Positions 21,145 to 30,133 of a stretch of DNA of 64,000 nucleotides are shown piece after piece. The notes under the pieces were generated by a model. The model worked only from the letters and a program-made list of their open reading frames with translations. It was not told where the DNA came from and searched no databases. The stretch spans positions 2,732,001-2,796,000 of the forward strand of contig NZ_CP059139.1 of assembly GCF_014109765.1 (NCBI RefSeq). The letters are read 5' to 3'. The DNA comes from Pseudomonas berkeleyensis. GTDB taxonomy: Bacteria > Pseudomonadota > Gammaproteobacteria > Pseudomonadales > Pseudomonadaceae. The first letter of the stretch is position 1. Each line of letters opens with the position of its first letter. The translations under genes and the position numbers were made by a program.

Positions 21145-21157
21145 TGAATTTCATTCA
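21145..21157. promoter_or_regulatory. MetR-type operator between metH and cti
   Basis: TGAATTTCATTCA fits the MetR consensus TGAA-N5-TTCA exactly, with the preferred central T. It is embedded in a longer perfect palindrome CATGAAT-TTC-ATTCATG (21143-21159). It lies 83 bp above metH and 58 bp above cti. Confidence 0.7.
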
Positions 21158-21180
21158 TGTTCCTAGGGGCGCCGTCTCGC

Positions 21181-21186
21181 TAGAAT
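21181..21186 (+). promoter_or_regulatory. Putative cti -10 element
   Basis: TAGAAT, five of six bases of the consensus, 29 nt upstream of the chosen cti start. The -35 region would fall on or beside the MetR palindrome. Confidence 0.4.
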
Positions 21187-21214
21187 TGCCAGCATCGAAA
21201 TCAAGGACGTGGTC

Positions 21215-23491
21215 ATGCTCAAGCCTGCTGCTCTGTTTCTTCTTTCTTTCGCAGCTGGCCTGGCCCGTGCGGAAGCGATTTCCTATGTCGATGACGTACA
21301 ACCGATCCTCACCCACAAGTGTGTGGCCTGCCACACCTGCTACGACGCCCCGTGCCAGCTCAATCTGGGCAGTGGTGAGGGCATCTTGCGCGGTGCCAGC
21401 AAGCAACTGGTCTATGACGGCACGCGCAGCAAGGCGCAAGCGACCACACGCCTGTATCTGGACGCGCAAGGCGAGGCGGCCTGGCGTAAACGTGATTTTC
21501 ATTCGGTACTCGATGGTGAGAACGGGCAGGCAGCACTGATCAAGCGCATGCTGGAGTTGGGACGCAGCCAGCCGCTCGAACCCAATGCCAAGCTTCCTGA
21601 CAACCTCGATATCGCCATCACCCGCAGCAACAGCTGCCCATTGCCGGGTGAATTCGCCGCCTACGCACAGAAGAATCCCCATGGCGGCATGCCTTTCGCC
21701 GTGACCGGTCTGAACGATGACGAGTACGCCACCCTGGAACAGTGGCTGGCGCAGGGTGCACCGGTCGCCGAGCAGGCGCTCAAGCCCAGCGCAGTCGAGT
21801 TGCGCCAGGTGGAACAGTGGGAAAACTTCATGAACGCGCCAGGTGCGCGGCAGAATCTAGTGTCGCGCTGGCTCTACGAGCACCTGTTCCTGGCACACCT
21901 GCACTTCGAAGGTGGTGAGCCTGGGCACTTCTTCCAGATGGTGCGCTCACGAACCCCCAGCGGCAAAACCATCGATCCCATCGCCACACGCCGCCCCAAT
22001 GATGACCCAGGCACCGAGTTCTATTACCGCCTGTGGCCAATCCAAGGTGTGATCGTGCACAAAACGCACATCACCTACCCATTGGGCGAGGACAAGCTGG
22101 CGCGGGTCAAGGAGCTGTTTTTCGGCGACGACTGGACGCTGGATGCTGTGCCAGGCTACGGCGCCCAACGTCGCGCCAACCCCTTCGAGACCTTTGCCGC
22201 GATTCCGGCGCGGGCGCGCTACCAGTTCATGCTGGATAACGCCGAGTACTTCGTGCGTACCTTCATCCGTGGCCCGGTGTGCCGCGGGCAGATCGCCACC
22301 GACGTGATTCGGGACAACTTCTGGGCCGTGTTCCAGGCGCCCGAGCACGATCTCTATATCACCGATGCCGAATACCAGCGTGAGGCCACGCCCCTGTTGG
22401 CCATGCCCGGCCAGTTCGACGATATCGGCGATCTGCTGGGCTTGTGGCGCAACTATCGCGACAAGCGCAACGACTACGAGAACCTGCGCAAGGACGCCTA
22501 CGCCGATGCGCCTGCCGCCGATTGGGCACATATCTGGAGCGGCAATGACAACGCGCTGCTGTCGATCTTCCGCCAGCACGACAGCGCTTCGGTGCGCAAA
22601 GGCCTGCTCGGCGAGATCCCGCAGACCCTGTGGTGGCTGGACTATCCGCTCCTTGAGCGCACCTACTATCAGTTGGTGGTCAATTTCGACGTGTTCGGCA
22701 ACGTCTCGCACCAGGCGCAGACGCGCCTGTACTTCGACCTGATCCGCAATGGCGCCGAGGTCAACTTCCTCCGCCTGTTGCCGGCGCGATCACGCGAGGC
22801 TTACCTGGATGACTGGTATCAGAACAGCGGCAAGTTGAAGATGCTGCTGGACTACACCTCGGTCGATCATCGTTCACCGAGCGCCATTGGCCTGACGGGC
22901 AACGATCCGAAGAAGCAGTTTGCCGAGCAACTGCTGCAGCGTTACGCCAAGCTCAATGCGCGGCCGGATCCGATCAACCGCTGCACAAGAGCACACTGCT
23001 ATCGCGATGGCCTGCCCAAGGAGCTGCAGCATGCCGAGCAGGCGCTGGCGCGTCTTGCCAGTCGCCCGGCCGGTGGCCTGCGAGTGATCGATCAATTGCC
23101 GGAAGCGACGATGCTGCGCGTGGAACTGAGCGATGGTTCGCGCGAGATCTACAGCCTGCTGCGCAACCGTGCCCACAGCAACGTGGCGTTCATGCTCGGT
23201 GAGGAGCTGCGCTATCAACCGCGGCTGGATACCCTGACCATCTATCCGGAAGTTCTGAGCAGCTACCCGAACTTCCTGTTCTCGGTGAAAGCCGACGAGG
23301 TGGATGCTTTCGTCAAGCAAATGGAAGGTGTCAGCGACGCCAAGTCCTTCGAGCGTATCGTCGACCACTGGGGGATACGGCGTAGCCATCCCGAGTTCTG
23401 GCGCTACTTCCATGATATGGCCGAGCATATCCGCGAAACCCAGCCGCTGGAGGCGGGCGTGCTGGACATGAACCGCTACGAGAACCTCTGA
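21215..23491 (+). CDS. cti: Cis/trans fatty acid isomerase Cti
   Basis: The 758-residue periplasmic c-type heme enzyme converts cis- to trans-unsaturated fatty acids in membrane phospholipids, stiffening the membrane under solvent or heat stress. A cleavable signal peptide precedes the mature part, and the heme-binding motif CVACH stands at 36-40. Length and the sequence Val-Gln-Pro-Ile-Leu match Pseudomonas Cti. The ATG at 21215 is 7 nt after AAGGA; the in-frame GTG at 21209 is too close to that site. It is divergent from metH and 145 nt upstream of nfuA. Confidence 0.95.
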   Translation: MLKPAALFLLSFAAGLARAEAISYVDDVQPILTHKCVACHTCYDAPCQLNLGSGEGILRGASKQLVYDGTRSKAQATTRLYLDAQGEAAWRKRDFHSVLDGENGQAALIKRMLELGRSQPLEPNAKLPDNLDIAITRSNSCPLPGEFAAYAQKNPHGGMPFAVTGLNDDEYATLEQWLAQGAPVAEQALKPSAVELRQVEQWENFMNAPGARQNLVSRWLYEHLFLAHLHFEGGEPGHFFQMVRSRTPSGKTIDPIATRRPNDDPGTEFYYRLWPIQGVIVHKTHITYPLGEDKLARVKELFFGDDWTLDAVPGYGAQRRANPFETFAAIPARARYQFMLDNAEYFVRTFIRGPVCRGQIATDVIRDNFWAVFQAPEHDLYITDAEYQREATPLLAMPGQFDDIGDLLGLWRNYRDKRNDYENLRKDAYADAPAADWAHIWSGNDNALLSIFRQHDSASVRKGLLGEIPQTLWWLDYPLLERTYYQLVVNFDVFGNVSHQAQTRLYFDLIRNGAEVNFLRLLPARSREAYLDDWYQNSGKLKMLLDYTSVDHRSPSAIGLTGNDPKKQFAEQLLQRYAKLNARPDPINRCTRAHCYRDGLPKELQHAEQALARLASRPAGGLRVIDQLPEATMLRVELSDGSREIYSLLRNRAHSNVAFMLGEELRYQPRLDTLTIYPEVLSSYPNFLFSVKADEVDAFVKQMEGVSDAKSFERIVDHWGIRRSHPEFWRYFHDMAEHIRETQPLEAGVLDMNRYENL

Positions 23492-23636
23492 GCGTCACTT
23501 TCGGAGCGCACCAGGTGCGCTTCGAAAGCACCCGGAGAGGCGTGGCTATGGCTGCGATCAATTCCTACTAATTTACTTGGGCTTTAACCGGGCGACGCTC
23601 TGGCGTACACTGCGTCCATGTTCGCGAGGAGTTGCC

Positions 23637-24221
23637 ATGAGCGCCATCACCATTACCCAAGCTGCCGAAGATTACCTGGCCGAGCTGCTGAGCAAGCAGG
23701 ACACTCCGGGTATCGGCATCCGAGTTTTCATTACCCAGCCAGGTACGCCCTATGCGGAAACCTGCATTGCCTACTGCAAGCCGGGTGAGCAGAAGCCTGA
23801 AGACACCGCTGTTGGACTGGCCAGCTTCACTGCCTGGATTGACGGTGTCAGCGAGCCGTTCCTGGAAGACGCGGTAGTGGATTATGCCACTGACCGCATG
23901 GGCGGCCAGCTGACCATCAAAGCGCCAAACGCCAAGGTGCCGATGGTCAATGAAGATAGCCCGCTCAACGAGCGCATCAACTACTACCTGCAGACCGAGA
24001 TCAATCCCGGTCTGGCCAGCCATGGCGGCCAGGTAACGCTGATCGACGTGGTCGAGGAGGGCATCGCCGTTCTGCAGTTCGGTGGTGGTTGCCAGGGTTG
24101 TGGCCAAGCCGACTACACCCTCAAGGAAGGCATCGAGAAAACCCTGCTCGAGCGCATTCCTGAGCTCAAGGGCGTACGTGACGTGACCGATCACAGCAAT
24201 CGCGAGAACGCTTACTACTGA
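23637..24221 (+). CDS. nfuA: Fe-S biogenesis protein NfuA
   Basis: A 194-residue Fe-S carrier. The N-terminal degenerate A-type domain (residues 1-95) lacks the three A-type cysteines in their usual pattern, and the C-terminal Nfu domain has the cluster-binding C152-X2-C155 (Gly-Gly-Gly-Cys-Gln-Gly-Cys-Gly). It delivers [4Fe-4S] clusters to target proteins, especially under oxidative stress or iron lack. ATG 23637 with GCGAGGAG upstream is preferred over the earlier in-frame start at 23577. A strong terminator follows. Confidence 0.96.
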   Translation: MSAITITQAAEDYLAELLSKQDTPGIGIRVFITQPGTPYAETCIAYCKPGEQKPEDTAVGLASFTAWIDGVSEPFLEDAVVDYATDRMGGQLTIKAPNAKVPMVNEDSPLNERINYYLQTEINPGLASHGGQVTLIDVVEEGIAVLQFGGGCQGCGQADYTLKEGIEKTLLERIPELKGVRDVTDHSNRENAYY

Positions 24222-24238
24222 GTAAGGGTTTGCACATG

Positions 24239-24268
24239 AAAAAGGGGCGACCATGGTCGCCCCTTTTT
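24239..24268. terminator. Strong bidirectional terminator after nfuA
   Basis: GGGGCGACC-AT-GGTCGCCCC, a perfect 20-bp palindrome, is flanked by five A and five T. It separates nfuA from the convergent DUF1272 gene. Confidence 0.93.
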
Positions 24269-24272
24269 CATT

Positions 24273-24500
24273 TCAGGCTTTATGAACGCGGGTAATGGAG
24301 GCGGGGAAGCGTTCGAGCTTTGCGGCTGGTCGAATCGGGCGTCTTACCAGTTCGCCACCGCAGTTGGGGCAGCGCAGCGCCAGGACGGATTCGGCACAGG
24401 GCCGACAGAAGGTGCATTCGAAAGAGCAAATCAGCGCATCGACACTGGCTGCTGGTAGATCGCAGTCGCAGTTTTCGCAGTTGGGGCGCAGCTCGAGCAT
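24273..24500 (-). CDS. DUF1272 zinc-finger-like protein
   Basis: A 75-residue protein with nine cysteines, most arranged as Cys-Glu-Asn-Cys-Asp-Cys, Cys-Ser-Phe-Glu-Cys-Thr-Phe-Cys-Arg-Pro-Cys and Cys-Pro-Asn-Cys-Gly-Gly. This is the DUF1272 pattern, almost surely a zinc-binding fold. Function unknown. Its stop codon lies just after the nfuA terminator. Confidence 0.88.
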   Translation of the reverse strand: MLELRPNCENCDCDLPAASVDALICSFECTFCRPCAESVLALRCPNCGGELVRRPIRPAAKLERFPASITRVHKA

Positions 24501-24576
24501 GGTGAGTGACTCCGTAGGATGGGATCACTGGAGTCTGCAGATGCTCTGCAAAGCAGGCAATAGGCGGGACTATCTG

Positions 24577-24596
24577 GGGGCGCCTGATGGCGCCCC
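24577..24596 (-). terminator. GC hairpin downstream of the 89-residue gene
   Basis: GGGGCGCC-TGAT-GGCGCCCC, a perfect 8-bp stem, lies 10 nt after the end of the 24607-24876 gene. No T-run follows on the minus strand. Confidence 0.5.
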
Positions 24597-24606
24597 GGAA
24601 GGTGAC

Positions 24607-24876
24607 TTACTCCGGCATGCTCCACGGCGCCAGATCGAAGCCTTGGCTGCGCAGTTCTTCGCGGGAGCGGGTCAGGGCGTCGGCCAGTTGTGCCGGGTCG
24701 GTGTAGGTGTCGCTGGACAGTTGGGTACGGCCGAGCAGACGGGTACTGGTACGGTCGATGACGCTGATGCTGATAACACCGGTACCATCTTGCGGGGACC
24801 AGGCAACGCACTGGAAGGGGCGGAATGCACGATCGGCAATCAGCAGGGCTTCGTTAAAACGCAGTGGTGTGTTCAT
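24607..24876 (-). CDS. Conserved hypothetical protein (89 aa)
   Basis: A soluble 89-residue protein starting Met-Asn-Thr-Pro-Leu-Arg-Phe-Asn-Glu. It has no signal peptide, membrane span or cysteine cluster. I do not recognise a domain. GC-rich third codon positions and a clean start and stop, followed by a hairpin, support a real gene. It stands alone between DUF1272 and the catalase-like gene. Confidence 0.65.
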   Translation of the reverse strand: MNTPLRFNEALLIADRAFRPFQCVAWSPQDGTGVISISVIDRTSTRLLGRTQLSSDTYTDPAQLADALTRSREELRSQGFDLAPWSMPE

Positions 24877-25028
24877 GGGTTCGGTCTCTCCGAGCTAATC
24901 CCAGTAATTAATGTGCCCATCGTTTATGAGTGGGCCTTTCATTACTGTTGATGAACGCAGTCGACCTATAAGTCACACACCACTGAAAAAAGTTTTAATT
25001 CCCTCACAAAGTGCCCTGCAAGAACCTG

Positions 25029-25043
25029 CCGGCGTCTCGCCGG
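25029..25043 (-). terminator. Possible terminator after the catalase-like gene
   Basis: CCGGCG-TCT-CGCCGG, 11 nt beyond the end of the catalase-like gene, the last gene of its operon. Weak T content after it on the minus strand. Confidence 0.45.
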
Positions 25044-25053
25044 TTACAGTTTT

Positions 25054-26259
25054 CTATTCTGAAAGTTCCACTGACGCCTCTACTTCTTGCTGCTGCACCC
25101 CTGAATTGACGGGGGCTGCAACCTCAGGTGCGGCATTACGCTGATGGCGATAGGCACTTACCGCTTCGTATACCGACTTGCGCAAACGGTTAATGCCGCC
25201 GATTGGGCGATGCTCCGGGAGTGCATGCCAGGGATTGAAGGACATATTGTCGCAGAACAGATTTTGTTCGCGACTATCGAAGTCCTGAGCCTTTACGGTA
25301 ATACGCGCCACGCTTTCGAATGGGGAGATTTTTTCGCTCCATTCGACGCTGGGATCTTCAATGGGCATGTAGTACTGGGCATTTTGTTTTTGCACTTGCA
25401 GTTCAAAGCATGCTGGCGCGCGATCCAGCGATAGCTGCTGGTACAGCGCATTGCGCAAGAAGTTTGGCAAACCGTCGTTTTGCTTCGGCAGTTCATAGGG
25501 AGGGCAGTTCTGCGGAGCGGGCACGACGCGGTATTTGATGTTGAGGTCGCCGAGCTTGAACGGAGCGATGGAGTTGTAGGTGGTCGCCACCGGGGTTTCC
25601 GGCGCCGGTGCCAGGGTCTTCAGCGCGATGATCAGGTGACGAATTTCCCAGGTACGTGGATCCAGGCTGGGGAAGAAGGCTTGCACCTTCTTGCCGTCGG
25701 CCTGAGCCGCGAAGTTGGTGCGGTATTCAGCCACGTCGCTGACGAAGAACGCCGGATGGTTGAACATCACGAAGTCCTGCTCGCCGGCATGGGCCGGACT
25801 TTTCATCAACTTTTCACCGGGGACGTCGAGTAGTTTGATGGCCATGCCGCGGGCATCGCGGGCGCGGTCGAACTGCGGGTAGGCGTTGCCGTTGGACAGG
25901 CGCATCCAGGCTTGCCAGGTATGTCCGGGCTGGCTGAATACGCCCTGACGCAGCGACTCGTCCAGATCATCCAGCACATGCACCTCAGCCTTAACGCAGC
26001 CATGGGCCTTGGCGTGTGCATCGCGCAGTACGCGGGTGTTGTCACGGTGCTGCTCGACGATGCGTACGGCATCCTCGATGATCACGCGGGTCAGCGCTGC
26101 TTCATCCGGCGGAATCTGCTCTTCGCTGGAAACCGGGCCGGAGAACTTCCAAGCGTAGTAGGCCTCGCCGAGACCCCAGCCAATCAGACCAACGACACCC
26201 AGTGTGAGCAGGAGCTTGCCGAGCAGGCGACCGAGCCAAAGCCAGAAACGTTTCAACAT
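25054..26259 (-). CDS. Membrane-anchored catalase-like heme protein (SrpA type)
   Basis: The 401-residue protein has an N-terminal hydrophobic anchor (residues 10-30) and then a catalase-superfamily domain: Lys-Ala-His-Gly-Cys with the presumed distal His, Gly-Met-Ala-Ile-Lys-Leu, and Asp-Phe-Val-Met-Phe-Asn-His-Pro. It is shorter than true catalases (about 480 or more) and lacks their C-terminal part, so it may be a peroxidase or hydroperoxide-handling enzyme and not a classic catalase. It follows the diheme cytochrome gene by 35 nt on the same strand, so the two are co-transcribed and both face the periplasm. Confidence 0.83.
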   Translation of the reverse strand: MLKRFWLWLGRLLGKLLLTLGVVGLIGWGLGEAYYAWKFSGPVSSEEQIPPDEAALTRVIIEDAVRIVEQHRDNTRVLRDAHAKAHGCVKAEVHVLDDLDESLRQGVFSQPGHTWQAWMRLSNGNAYPQFDRARDARGMAIKLLDVPGEKLMKSPAHAGEQDFVMFNHPAFFVSDVAEYRTNFAAQADGKKVQAFFPSLDPRTWEIRHLIIALKTLAPAPETPVATTYNSIAPFKLGDLNIKYRVVPAPQNCPPYELPKQNDGLPNFLRNALYQQLSLDRAPACFELQVQKQNAQYYMPIEDPSVEWSEKISPFESVARITVKAQDFDSREQNLFCDNMSFNPWHALPEHRPIGGINRLRKSVYEAVSAYRHQRNAAPEVAAPVNSGVQQQEVEASVELSE

Positions 26260-26294
26260 TATTGGAATCCTTGTTCTAGAACGTGCTGGTGGAG

Positions 26295-28172
26295 TCAGCC
26301 TTCGCAGCTCGGGCCGGGTGTCCAGGGTTTTACGGGGACTTCGCTGAGCTGGGTTTCCAGCTCGTGGTTGCCGAGTACCTTGAGGTATTCGATCAGTGCC
26401 AGGCGCTCATCCGGCGACAGCGCGCGACCGATCACGCCCTCCTGGCGGCAGCCATCGCGGAACTCATGGCCGCCGTTGCCATTGCCTCTGATTCGGGTAT
26501 CGAACAGGAAGCCGCCAGGGAAGCTTTCGCTGCGATAACCGACGCGGCTCGGGTCGAACTCGAAGTTACCCACCCAGAACTGGGCTTGCCGTTCATAAAC
26601 CGGGGAGAGCAATTCGAACAGGTTCGGCACGGAACCGTTGTGCAGGAAGGGCGGGGTAGCCCAGATACCGTCCAGAGGTCGTGCCTTGTAAGCGCGCTTC
26701 TCCTGCACGCCGATGGACAGGCCATAGCCGTCCATGTTCCAGCGCTGGCGTGGGCCGATACCGGCATCCTGATAGGCGCGGTTTTCCACGTAGGCAGTGA
26801 TGTAGGCCAGGCCTTTGGCGCTGGAGATACTCTTGAAATCGACGTTATCCAGGCTGGCGCCGTACAGTTTGACGTCCAGCTTGCTGAGTTCGGCCTTGGT
26901 CCATCCCAGGCGGCTGATATCGAAGCGGTGATCGGCGATATTGTCAGCGGTAGTGGGGTCGGTGCCGACGATGTCGGTCGGTACGATGCGCATCTTCCAC
27001 TCCGGATCGCGCGAGGGCGCCACGCGCTTGTCACGTGGCTGTGGATTGGGGGCGTGGCAATAGGCGCAGTTTTCGGTGTGGAGCGCCTTGCCGCGGCTGG
27101 CCAGCGGCAGATCAACCTTGCCGAGAATCGCTTCTGGCCATTTCGGTGGCTGCAGCGTTTTCAGCGTTTCTTCGAGCGTGTATAGATCATGCAGGCGTAC
27201 GCTGGAGGCGTAGCGATCGGCCTCTGCAACGGCCTGGCCGTTCTCGCCGAACAGGTGCAGGCTAGCGCCTACGCCCAGCGCTTCACCGATATTGCGGGCC
27301 ATCGGCTGCATGGCCGAACCGTTCCACTGCACCCAATCGAATTTCCAGATGTCCCAGAGATGCGGATAGCTCACCGGGGCGTCGGCTACGCGGTAGTTGG
27401 ACGCGTCGAGGGCATCACCAAACACGGTATTGGCGATGCGGCCGAAGGCGTCGGTGCGGCCGAAACCTTCTTCGGTGGGATACAGCCCACGGTGCCAGTC
27501 ATTGAAAGCCGTGCCCAGCAGGCGGTCGAGTACCTGCTTGAAGTCCTCGCGCAGACGATCACGGCCCTGGGGATACTGGTCGCCCAGCACCGCCTGAGCG
27601 AAACGGCGGAATTTCAGCGGGTTGTAGTAGGTGAAGGCCATGCTCATGCCCAGTGCCTGGCCAAAGCCGCCGCCGCGCAAGGTCGGTACGGTTGAGGCCA
27701 GAGAGTGCAGGGCGGCACCGCCATCGATGCGTATGGCCTGGCCTTTGTAGCGCAGTTCGCCGGTATGGCAGGCGGCGCAGCTGATATCGAGGAAGTGCTC
27801 GCCGCTTTCATTGTCCTCATGACGGGTAAAACCGACAGGCAGGTTACCGGGGTTGAGCGCAGTGGCCTGCTGCTTGGGATCGGTCAGAAAGCCGAAGCGG
27901 GCGAGGTAATCGAGGCGGGCGAACTTCTCGCTGCCAAAGGGCATCTCCAGTGCGACGAACCAATCGTAGCGCAGGCCTTTAACCGTTGTGCCCTGGGGGG
28001 TGTAATAGTAAGTCTGGCGCTGTTCGTCGCTCCACTGCTCCAGATAGTGCAGCTCATCTGGCTGTTCGAAACTCGGTAAATTGGGATTGGCGACGTAATA
28101 GAGCACCACCGCTAGGCCGATGAGCACCAGCAACAGAACGAGTTTCAGGGTACGACGGATCAGGCGACGCAT
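26295..28172 (-). CDS. Diheme c-type cytochrome, RoxA-like oxygenase/peroxidase
   Basis: The 625-residue protein has an N-terminal membrane anchor (residues 10-28) and two c-heme motifs: CAACH at 132-136 and CAYCH at 369-373. Between them stands a segment with Gln-Pro-Met-Ala-Arg-Asn-Ile-Gly-Glu-Ala-Leu-Gly that I associate with the RoxA-like (rubber oxygenase) branch of the diheme peroxidase/MauG superfamily. P. aeruginosa fatty-acid 10S-dioxygenase and diol synthase belong to broadly similar diheme proteins. Start ATG 28172 lies 8 nt after AAGGA; the ATG at 28181 abuts that site and the track start at 28307 is in the promoter. Substrate unknown: a polyisoprenoid, a fatty acid or simple peroxide are all possible. 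Confidence 0.85.
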   Translation of the reverse strand: MRRLIRRTLKLVLLLVLIGLAVVLYYVANPNLPSFEQPDELHYLEQWSDEQRQTYYYTPQGTTVKGLRYDWFVALEMPFGSEKFARLDYLARFGFLTDPKQQATALNPGNLPVGFTRHEDNESGEHFLDISCAACHTGELRYKGQAIRIDGGAALHSLASTVPTLRGGGFGQALGMSMAFTYYNPLKFRRFAQAVLGDQYPQGRDRLREDFKQVLDRLLGTAFNDWHRGLYPTEEGFGRTDAFGRIANTVFGDALDASNYRVADAPVSYPHLWDIWKFDWVQWNGSAMQPMARNIGEALGVGASLHLFGENGQAVAEADRYASSVRLHDLYTLEETLKTLQPPKWPEAILGKVDLPLASRGKALHTENCAYCHAPNPQPRDKRVAPSRDPEWKMRIVPTDIVGTDPTTADNIADHRFDISRLGWTKAELSKLDVKLYGASLDNVDFKSISSAKGLAYITAYVENRAYQDAGIGPRQRWNMDGYGLSIGVQEKRAYKARPLDGIWATPPFLHNGSVPNLFELLSPVYERQAQFWVGNFEFDPSRVGYRSESFPGGFLFDTRIRGNGNGGHEFRDGCRQEGVIGRALSPDERLALIEYLKVLGNHELETQLSEVPVKPWTPGPSCEG

Positions 28173-28213
28173 CGGAGACATCCTTGTAGCGTTCTTATTA
28201 ATTGGTCTGTTAT

Positions 28214-28235
28214 GCCAATACTGTAGACAGTTGGC
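28214..28235. promoter_or_regulatory. Imperfect dyad in the diheme/regulator promoter gap
   Basis: GCCAATACTGT...ACAGTTGGC forms an imperfect inverted repeat (arms GCCAA/TTGGC and CTGT/ACAG, one 2-nt bulge). It lies 42 nt upstream of the diheme cytochrome start in the gap shared with the divergent regulator. It may be the regulator's binding site. Confidence 0.4.
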
Positions 28236-28398
28236 AAGATGCCATCGTTGTCCGACGACAAGTTTGCAATAACCAGCGGGAACAACCGATATAGAGAAAT
28301 GATCCAAGCGGCGTCAAAGTTCTTGCTAGCGTTACAGTCATGTGCGCCAAATCATTGTTTTTATTGGGGATACAAAATAATGGCGCCAAGGATGGAGT

Positions 28399-29619
28399 AT
28401 GTTAGAGGCTGTTTCCGTCGCATCCCGACAATTATTCGTGGTCGAGCCCGCCGCTGACTGCGAATCACTATTCTCTCTTCTACAAGCCGCCGGATGGACG
28501 CTTCATCGCTGCCATCTGGAGCGGCTCACGGCCCAGGCCGGCGATGTGGTGCTGATGCGCCTGCCGGATCAACCCAGTTCGCAGTTGCTGACGGTCTTGG
28601 AGCAAAGCCAGGCCTGCTGGGTGGCGCTGCTCGATGAACCACCCCAGCCGAGCATGAAGGCGCTGCTGGGGGAGCGATTCTTCGCGGCACATAGCTTGCC
28701 GCTCAATGCCGTCAACCTGCTCGATACCCTGCAGCAGACGCAGGTGTTCGCCCGATTAAGCAAACAACAGGGTGAGCGCCAGGCACGGCATTTTCTGGGT
28801 AACAGCAGCCAGGCACGCAGCCTGCGCCAGCAACTGGAGCGTCTCGCCAACTGGTCTGGGCCAATCTTGATCAGCGGCGAACATGGCAGTGGCAAGAAGC
28901 TGCTGGCACGCCTGCTTCATGAGGCGTCACCGCGCGCAGGACAGGTGTTGGTGCATGTCGATTGTGTGCGCAATGGCAGTGGTTTGTTCGACGAGCAGGG
29001 GCCTCTGGCCGCGGCGGCCAGGACAACGGTTGTGCTGGATGGAGTGGCTGGATTGTCAGCGCAGGATCAGCAGCGGTTGCTGCAGACCTTGCAGGGCAAA
29101 CCCGATCTGGCGCTGCTTATTATCAGTCGAGGGGAGTTGGAGCAGGCATTGCTCCAGGGCGATTTCCGTAAGGATCTTTATCGCCTGCTGGCGGGCCAGC
29201 AACTGCAGACCATCAAACTGCGCGAACAGCACGGCGACCTGTTGCTGCTGGCCGAACACATTGCCAGGTTGCATGGTTCGTCGGCCAGTCGCCGCCAGCG
29301 TAGTTTCAGTGATGACGCCATCGATGCGATGACCGCGCATGCCTGGCCCGGTAATGTACGGGAGCTGTGCAGCCGTGTGGTTCGGGCTTTGGCCCAGGCT
29401 CGGGGAAGACCGATCAATGCGCAGGATCTTGGCCTCGAGGCGGTGCACAGTCATGACGCTGAAGTCGTTACGCTGGAGGACTATATCCTTCGCGCGGAGC
29501 GCCAGGCGCTGGACGACGTACTGGCGCGTCACACCCATAACATGAGCCAGGCGGCGCGCAGCCTGGGCATCTCACGTCCTACCTTTTATCGCCTGCTGCA
29601 CAAGCATCGTCTGCGCTGA
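28399..29619 (+). CDS. Enhancer-binding-protein-like regulator lacking GAFTGA (VpsR-like)
   Basis: The 406-residue protein has a response-regulator-like N-domain (1-125), an AAA+ core (135-330) and a Fis-type helix-turn-helix at the end (Asn-Met-Ser-Gln-Ala-Ala-Arg-Ser-Leu-Gly-Ile-Ser-Arg-Pro-Thr-Phe-Tyr). Walker A is intact (GEHGSGKK, 160-167). The sigma-54 contact loop GAFTGA and its flanks are missing (the segment after Asp188 is only Arg-Asn-Gly-Ser-Gly-Leu-Phe-Asp), and Walker B reads Val-Val-Leu-Asp-Gly where Asp-Glu is expected. The N-domain also lacks a clear phospho-acceptor pattern. It therefore probably works without sigma-54, as VpsR does. It is divergent from the diheme/catalase operon. 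Confidence 0.85.
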   Translation: MLEAVSVASRQLFVVEPAADCESLFSLLQAAGWTLHRCHLERLTAQAGDVVLMRLPDQPSSQLLTVLEQSQACWVALLDEPPQPSMKALLGERFFAAHSLPLNAVNLLDTLQQTQVFARLSKQQGERQARHFLGNSSQARSLRQQLERLANWSGPILISGEHGSGKKLLARLLHEASPRAGQVLVHVDCVRNGSGLFDEQGPLAAAARTTVVLDGVAGLSAQDQQRLLQTLQGKPDLALLIISRGELEQALLQGDFRKDLYRLLAGQQLQTIKLREQHGDLLLLAEHIARLHGSSASRRQRSFSDDAIDAMTAHAWPGNVRELCSRVVRALAQARGRPINAQDLGLEAVHSHDAEVVTLEDYILRAERQALDDVLARHTHNMSQAARSLGISRPTFYRLLHKHRLR

Positions 29620-30133
29620 GCAGCATTTGTACCCGACTCAAGGCGGCAAGACGGCGTTGCGGCCAATCTCCCGATAGCGCGCAGACAGGCTGATTATTGT
29701 CATCAAGCCACTGCTGGCAGGCGCGATGGAATGCTACGCGTTCTTTCAGTTGCGGCTGACAGCGCTGGCCATCAGCGACCCAGGAAACCCCGCGCGGATC
29801 GAGCAGCAAATGCAGATCGTAGTGACGGGCAAGGAGTTCTTCTTCCAGCCACGTGGGGCAGTCGCCGAACAGGCAACGACTCCAAAGGATGTTGCTCAGC
29901 AAGTGGGTATCGAGAATCAGCAGGGCAGGATTCTGGGCGCGAGCTGCATCTTCCCAGGCCAGCTGGCCACGGGCGATCACCGGTATATCGGCATAGCAGG
30001 TATCGCGCTGCTCGCGCTCGATGAAGTGACGCACGTACTCGCCCACCACGATTCCGCCGAAGCGCGCCTGGATTTGTGCCGACAACCAGCTCTTGCCGCT
30101 GGATTCCGGGCCCGTGAGTACCAGCACTTTCAT
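29579..30133 (-). CDS. NadR-like nicotinamide riboside kinase / ATPase
   Basis: A 184-residue P-loop protein with Gly-Pro-Glu-Ser-Ser-Gly-Lys-Ser at the start, the signature of the ribosylnicotinamide-kinase domain of NadR, and Leu-Ile-Leu-Asp-Thr-His for Walker B. The N-terminal HTH and adenylyltransferase domains of full NadR are absent, so this is a kinase-only form. Its ATG overlaps the stop codon of pnuC (30133), so the two are coupled: PnuC brings in nicotinamide riboside and this enzyme traps it as NMN. The 3' end runs 41 nt into the convergent regulator gene. Confidence 0.87.
   Translation of the reverse strand: MKVLVLTGPESSGKSWLSAQIQARFGGIVVGEYVRHFIEREQRDTCYADIPVIARGQLAWEDAARAQNPALLILDTHLLSNILWSRCLFGDCPTWLEEELLARHYDLHLLLDPRGVSWVADGQRCQPQLKERVAFHRACQQWLDDNNQPVCALSGDWPQRRLAALSRVQMLLSADDACAAGDKR

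Noticed and set aside
21063..21208. Cobalamin riboswitch upstream of metH
   Set aside because: The whole gap to cti is about 150 bp and carries no B12-box-like sequence or long structured leader.
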